Shown in pieces: positions 27,894 through 31,458 of a DNA stretch of 31,458 bases; position 1 is the stretch's first letter; the number at the start of each line of letters is the position of its first letter. Below the pieces are notes generated by a model. That model worked only from the letters and a program-made list of their open reading frames with translations, searched no databases and was not told the DNA's origin. The position numbers were made by a program, and so were the translations under genes. This stretch comes from a virus, in the IMG/VR virus record IMGVR_UViG_3300043419_000606, positions 1-31,458 of that record; one strand, written 5' to 3'.

Positions 27894-28886
27894 TTATCGG
27901 ATTTTATTTTCCACTATTCTAAGGTTATTCACCTCGTAATCGCCATTTTTTTCCACTAAAATATGAGCAAAGCCATTATTCCAACTATTGAAAGGCATAT
28001 ATTCCGGCTGCAATCCACAAAGACAACCAACGCTCCAGGTCGTTGTCACGTTTCCGCTTAACGAAACCTCAGTATGTTCGGAAGTTCTGTGGTGATGCCC
28101 AATAATTGAGCTTTCTTTTGCTTTCATATAAAGTCCTCGCGCTGGATTAACCGGAGGAGCGAAACCGCTAAAAAATTCGTGTCCGTGAAGTAGTGGCAAT
28201 TTACCGGCTTTGGCAATTTGTTTACTTTTTACTTCTTGAACGCCACTCTCTCCAAATCTTAAGATCGTTGAAAGTTCAAAATCCGGTATTCCTAAAAGTT
28301 CCGGCGCTTGCAACTTTAAAAAGTTTTGCCAACGGTCTTCATGGTTTCCAATTTTGTAATAAATCGGAGCTTGAAAGTGATCCTGTAAATTCTTTAAAAA
28401 GTTTCGAGTCATTTCCAACTCGTCGGCCATATTTCTCAATCGGCGATCTTTAATAAATCGGCTTAACATATACATGTCGATAGTATCTCCGTTTAAATAA
28501 ACGCAATCTACTTTCTCGCTTTTACCATAATCGAGCGCTAATTTAAGAGCGTCGTTGTTTTGGTGCGGAAAATGAATATCCGATAAAAATAAAATGTTTT
28601 TGTTGGGAACTATTACTTCGCTTTGCTTTTCATAGTCCGACTCTGGTAACTCAAAATTTTTTTCCATAAATTGTTTTCTTTCTTTTGCTGTTCTTACTGA
28701 GGTTAAATCTTTTACACTTCTTTGTAGTTCGCCGCGATGCGCTCTTACAAGTCCTCGCGCTGCCTCTACACTATTAAAGTCAATCGGATAATCTGCAACC
28801 AATAGACGAGAGATTGCGTTCGTGGATGCGTGTGGAAATTTAAGTAAATATTCTCTAACAATTTCACCCTTATAAGTTACTTTCAT
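27894..28886 (-). CDS. Calcineurin-like metallophosphoesterase with N-terminal HTH-like region
   Basis: A 330-residue protein. Residues 95-325 carry all the usual two-metal motifs: DIH at 103-105, GD at 133-134, GNHED at 180-184, HGHE at 234-237 and GHHH at 263-266. The N-terminal ~60 residues (REYLLKFPHASTNAISRLLV and AARGLVRAHRGEL) look like a helix-turn-helix arrangement. The enzyme may hydrolyse phosphodiesters or phosphomonoesters; the substrate is unknown. It overlaps the lysozyme gene by 17 bases, in the middle of the lysis module, an odd place for such an enzyme. Confidence 0.88.
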   Translation of the reverse strand: MKVTYKGEIVREYLLKFPHASTNAISRLLVADYPIDFNSVEAARGLVRAHRGELQRSVKDLTSVRTAKERKQFMEKNFELPESDYEKQSEVIVPNKNILFLSDIHFPHQNNDALKLALDYGKSEKVDCVYLNGDTIDMYMLSRFIKDRRLRNMADELEMTRNFLKNLQDHFQAPIYYKIGNHEDRWQNFLKLQAPELLGIPDFELSTILRFGESGVQEVKSKQIAKAGKLPLLHGHEFFSGFAPPVNPARGLYMKAKESSIIGHHHRTSEHTEVSLSGNVTTTWSVGCLCGLQPEYMPFNSWNNGFAHILVEKNGDYEVNNLRIVENKIR

Positions 28887-29325
28887 AATAAATTTGGCTT
28901 TCCTGTTCTCTTCTATTTGTCAATCCTTTTATTTCTTTACCTCCGGCCTTATTCCATTTTAAAAACTCGTTTTTTATGGTTAAGTCATCCGGATTGAAAT
29001 TGACCTTTTTTAATAAGGTACTTTTTGAAAATGCGTTAAGGCCTATATTATAACTCAAAGAAACGCAAGCGTTAAATTGATTTTGATTGACGTTTGATTT
29101 TATTAATTCATTCACTTTTACCGCAAATTTATCGGCTATAAATTTAAACATTTCAAACGCCTGTGGCTTTGTAATTGCTTTGTCTTGCATCATTACCTTT
29201 TTACCATTTGGATAATAAGTATTTCCGTATCCTATTGTCGGAACTTTGGCACTACAAAGGTAAGGAGTCAAGCTCAAGCCCTCAAATTTACAAATTAAAA
29301 GATAACCCGCGTTATTTAACCTCAT
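28870..29325 (-). CDS. Endolysin, GH24-type lysozyme
   Basis: A 151-residue muramidase-type endolysin. The E-8-(D/C)-5-T active site is readable: Glu15 in CKFEGL, Cys24 in PYLCSAKV and Thr30 in PTIGYGN. Cys replaces Asp, as in some known R21-like lysozymes. The rest fits the family: NVNQNQFNACVSLSYNIG, and a C-terminal GLTNRREQE. No signal peptide, so it needs a holin. It is preceded by two small membrane protein genes and followed by the phosphoesterase and spanin. Confidence 0.9.
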   Translation of the reverse strand: MRLNNAGYLLICKFEGLSLTPYLCSAKVPTIGYGNTYYPNGKKVMMQDKAITKPQAFEMFKFIADKFAVKVNELIKSNVNQNQFNACVSLSYNIGLNAFSKSTLLKKVNFNPDDLTIKNEFLKWNKAGGKEIKGLTNRREQESQIYYESNL

Positions 29326-29485
29326 TGTTTTTATTTTTCTCCATTAAATACCAACGGCGTAAGGTATAACCGGAGGCTAAAATAAAAGCGATTATTTTCA
29401 TCGCGACGTCAACCTCAGCGAATGAGATAATAAAATATGTTCCGGTTAATAGTGACAATTTTAAGTCTAAAAAGTACTGTCTCAT
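29312..29485 (-). CDS. 57-residue membrane protein, holin candidate
   Basis: MRQYFLDLKLSLLTGTYFII, then SFAEVDVAMKIIAFILASGY and a basic tail (RRWYLMEKNKNNEVK). One or two hydrophobic segments (about 9-22 and 28-41). It overlaps the 60-residue gene by 4 bases and the lysozyme by 14. Together with its neighbour this could be a holin/antiholin pair. Which of the two forms the lysis pore is not decided by sequence. Confidence 0.65.
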   Translation of the reverse strand: MRQYFLDLKLSLLTGTYFIISFAEVDVAMKIIAFILASGYTLRRWYLMEKNKNNEVK

Positions 29486-29664
29486 TTTCTTAACCTTTCA
29501 ACTATATTTGTAATTCCCTCGATACCGATATAAGCTGTAGCAATAACAACCCAATCAGATGAAGTTAAACTTTGATTAAACAATCCAAAACAAGCAATAG
29601 CAAAAACTAATAATTTTCTGCTAATTAACTTGTTTAATATAACATCAAATTGCTGTCGGCTCAT
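29482..29664 (-). CDS. 60-residue membrane protein, holin candidate
   Basis: MSRQQFDVILNKLISRKLLV with two hydrophobic segments (about 16-31, and 37-51 with DWVVIATAYIGIEGI), joined by a short turn, and a basic end (ERLRK). This is the small two-helix layout typical of phage holins. It lies just before the 57-residue membrane protein and the endolysin. Confidence 0.7.
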   Translation of the reverse strand: MSRQQFDVILNKLISRKLLVFAIACFGLFNQSLTSSDWVVIATAYIGIEGITNIVERLRK

Positions 29665-30004
29665 CGCTTAATAATTTAAAATCAATTTCTTTTATTGGCT
29701 CGCATCCCGCAAAATTATGCTTTGGATTATTAGGAAATATTTCGCTTTCAAACTTGTACTCAATATCACTCATAATATCATAAGCATATCCGTCAGCGTA
29801 AACAGGTGCAGTTACTTCTTTAAAGTCAGCATCGTAAGTTCCATTTTCTAAAACAATTTTACCAATTTCTACAATAGCTTGTATTCCTTTTCCGTAAACA
29901 AGTTGCTTTTCTTTGTTTAAATCCTCAACCTCAATATAGACTCCTTTTTTTAAGAAGTCTTTTATTGCAGTTTCTTTGTCTGAATAGTTTAATTTATATA
30001 TCAT
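29645..30004 (-). CDS. Hypothetical protein between fibre and lysis genes
   Basis: A 119-residue acidic, mixed alpha/beta protein (MIYKLNYSDKETAIKDFLKK; a later GYAYDIMSDIEYKFESEIFP and HNFAGCEPIKEIDF). It follows the fibre gene by one base and overlaps the holin candidate by 20 bases. Members of this kind occur next to fibre genes in related phages and could be a fibre chaperone or a conserved small virion protein. Not established. Confidence 0.65.
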   Translation of the reverse strand: MIYKLNYSDKETAIKDFLKKGVYIEVEDLNKEKQLVYGKGIQAIVEIGKIVLENGTYDADFKEVTAPVYADGYAYDIMSDIEYKFESEIFPNNPKHNFAGCEPIKEIDFKLLSDEPTAI

Positions 30005-30005
30005 T

Positions 30006-31271
30006 TTATAGTGTTGTTAATGCGATACATTCTGCATTTGTTAATTCTGTTTTATATAATTGAAGTGATTCAATTCTCTCTCCAATAGGTTCGTTTAAAT
30101 TACGATTAGTACCTACAAAAAGACTTTCAAGATTAGCATTAAAAGCGTTACCTGTTTGTGTGTAAATTAATGAACCATTTATAAAAAGTTTATAAACTCC
30201 ATTTTTATAAGTTACCGCTAATTTTAAAATAGGTGCAGTATAGACAAAGAAACCTAAAGCTCCAAGTGCTGCATTTCCAACAACAAAGAAACGAATTGTA
30301 TCTGCTAAAGCTGCTGAATAATTTACAGTAATATAATTATTTGCAGTTGCATCACTTACATAAAATAAAGTTCTATTTGTTTGACCTAATATTTTATTAT
30401 CAGCTTTAATGAATACAGTCCCCTCTGTTTGCCCTATTAAACTACTTATTCCTGTTTTAGAAATAACATCAGCGTTACGAGTTACTGAACTGCCTTGAGT
30501 TGGTATCAGTGAAGTAGCATAACTACCTTGCTCCATTTGAAAACCCCAAATATAATAAGAGTCAGTTCCATTACCCGCATATGTATAATCTAAAAAAGCA
30601 TCTAAAGTTGGATTTGCTACGTTTGATGCTGACCACACAATACCATATTGTACTCCAATAGATGCCATACTTAAACTTAATCTATACCAACCATTACCAT
30701 AATTTTCAATCTTTGCAGAAGTATTTGTTGGACTTCCAACGCTATTTGTTTGCAAAATTGTTCCTGTTTGTAAATCAACTGTAATACCAAATCTTGTTGC
30801 ATAAGAATTTGTCATTGCACGAAAAAGAAAATATCTTCCCGTTCCCGCTTTTACAAATAAACTAACATTATAATTAGTTCCTGCAGTCCCTACAATATCT
30901 CTAACTCCCGAGTGATAAGTATTTGCATTTGATACAATAAATTGGTCTGAATTTTGTGTTCCATCAGGACTTGTAAAAACATTTGAATTTACAGTTCCAC
31001 CTTCAGAAGCAATTATATCATTTGAATTAATAAACAAATTCGTTCTCTGTGGCTCTACCAATAAACTCGGACAACTTCCGTTTGTGTAATCAATACGAGG
31101 TACGTTTACAGCTACGCTTTCAATTAAACCCGCACTATTTACCCTCGTTGCTGTTGTAGCACGAACTACATTCATATCACCCGCTCCACTTGATGGAACA
31201 ACTGAATATAACTTGCTTTCTTTATACGCATTTGGCGTTACAATTAAGCTCGCCTTGTCTAATAAACTCAT
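30006..31271 (-). CDS. LamG/concanavalin-like fibre or host-recognition protein
   Basis: A 421-residue, beta-rich, Thr/Ser/Asn-rich protein. The N-terminal part (~1-80) includes LYSVVPSSGAGDMNVVRATT and a PRIDYTNGSCPSLLVEPQRT segment typical of phage structural proteins in Bacteroidota. A first beta-sandwich (~85-265) contains NGWYRLSLSM. A second, LamG-like one (~280-415) has GTVFIKADN and YKNGVYKLFINGSLIYTQTG, which is a carbohydrate-binding-type fold. It likely recognises the host surface. It follows the 52-residue gene by ATGA overlap. Base composition differs from the capsid and tail genes (fewer CG dinucleotides), which fits exchange between phages. Confidence 0.75.
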   Translation of the reverse strand: MSLLDKASLIVTPNAYKESKLYSVVPSSGAGDMNVVRATTATRVNSAGLIESVAVNVPRIDYTNGSCPSLLVEPQRTNLFINSNDIIASEGGTVNSNVFTSPDGTQNSDQFIVSNANTYHSGVRDIVGTAGTNYNVSLFVKAGTGRYFLFRAMTNSYATRFGITVDLQTGTILQTNSVGSPTNTSAKIENYGNGWYRLSLSMASIGVQYGIVWSASNVANPTLDAFLDYTYAGNGTDSYYIWGFQMEQGSYATSLIPTQGSSVTRNADVISKTGISSLIGQTEGTVFIKADNKILGQTNRTLFYVSDATANNYITVNYSAALADTIRFFVVGNAALGALGFFVYTAPILKLAVTYKNGVYKLFINGSLIYTQTGNAFNANLESLFVGTNRNLNEPIGERIESLQLYKTELTNAECIALTTL

Positions 31272-31426
31272 AATCTATTTAAATTATTTAATGTATTTTT
31301 TAAGCAACTTTCAGCCTCGAAAATACCCGAGTCAGCGCTCACTCTCGCTTTGAAAGATTTTATTAAATTACTAACAAATCGATCAATAAAAGTATTTTTT
31401 CCTAGTCCTAATCCTAAGCCGTTCAT
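31268..31426 (-). CDS. 52-residue protein (copy 2)
   Basis: Same protein as at 4-162 with one change (Thr12 instead of Asn12) and a few synonymous differences. It is directly upstream of the fibre gene (ATGA overlap). In a circular genome this and copy 1 are the same locus. Confidence 0.75.
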   Translation of the reverse strand: MNGLGLGLGKNTFIDRFVSNLIKSFKARVSADSGIFEAESCLKNTLNNLNRL

Positions 31427-31458
31427 TTATTTGCCTCTTAAATATGCGATTACTTTCC
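31427..31458 (-). CDS. C-terminal fragment of the 87-residue protein
   Basis: The last 10 codons of the gene seen complete at 162-425, ending at the window edge. The protein end VIAYLRGK is unchanged although two codons differ (GGC for GGA, AAA for AAG). Confidence 0.7.
   Translation of the reverse strand, partial: KVIAYLRGK

Larger units (their letters stand above)
31265..31458. repeat. Right copy of the terminal near-identical repeat
   Basis: Matches 1-193; see the left copy. The five substitutions and one indel all lie in the last ~70 bases of the match. Confidence 0.8.

Noticed and set aside
1-31458. CRISPR array, tRNA genes, integrase, transposase or diversity-generating retroelement
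   Set aside because: None seen: no regularly spaced repeats, no cloverleaf sequence that I could recognise, and no matching protein motifs among the ORFs.

Overview
The window looks like one essentially complete, roughly 31.3 kb genome of a tailed double-stranded DNA phage (siphovirus-like) infecting a member of the Bacteroidota, most likely a Flavobacterium-type host. The reasons are the AT-rich sequence, start codons with A-rich leaders instead of Shine-Dalgarno sites, several TAnnTTTG promoter boxes, and protein families typical of Bacteroidota phages (XkdF-like protease, DUF6712-like adaptor, VirE_N/BT4734-like primase-helicase, portal with a Cys/His C-terminal domain). Every credible gene lies on the minus strand, so transcription runs from high to low coordinates. 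I see no integrase, repressor, DNA polymerase, tRNA or CRISPR array. The two window ends (1-193 and 31265-31458) are near-identical, which suggests a circular or circularly permuted molecule of about 31,264 bp.

In transcription order, an early block (27.2-24.5 kb) starts at a TAnnTTTG promoter with operator-like repeats. It encodes tiny membrane and coiled-coil proteins and ends with a candidate single-strand DNA-binding protein and a strong terminator. A 319 bp non-coding gap follows, with nested inverted repeats (candidate origin), a promoter, and a structured leader ending in a terminator-like hairpin. The replication/modification block (24.2-19.1 kb) encodes a small HNH-like protein without its catalytic histidines, the primase-helicase, a PD-(D/E)XK nuclease, an SF2 helicase and a C5 cytosine methyltransferase. 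From 19.1 to 16.0 kb there are many small accessory genes, including several single-span membrane microproteins, a DUF3310-like protein and a VRR-NUC nuclease.

A phage-encoded sigma-like factor (15.7-15.3 kb) precedes the packaging genes (TerS, TerL). The virion genes follow: tail assembly chaperone with a programmed -1 frameshift site, tail completion proteins, two large tail proteins, tape measure, protease/scaffold, major capsid protein, candidate tail tube, portal, head-tail adaptor, and, across the circular junction, a LamG-like fibre protein. The lysis module is two holin candidates, a GH24-type lysozyme and a candidate unimolecular spanin, with a metallophosphoesterase gene between the last two. 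It ends at a terminator at 27.35 kb.

The most interesting signals are a four-copy motif (ACAAAA[C/T], ten bases, then [A/C]GTTATA) at the heads of putative late transcription units, which the phage sigma-like factor may recognise; the structured leader before the replication operon, with complementary loops; the nested-palindrome candidate origin; a 28-residue module shared by two otherwise unrelated virion proteins at identical positions; and a repeated start-region element used in more than one reading frame. All functional calls are from reading the sequence; no database search was run.
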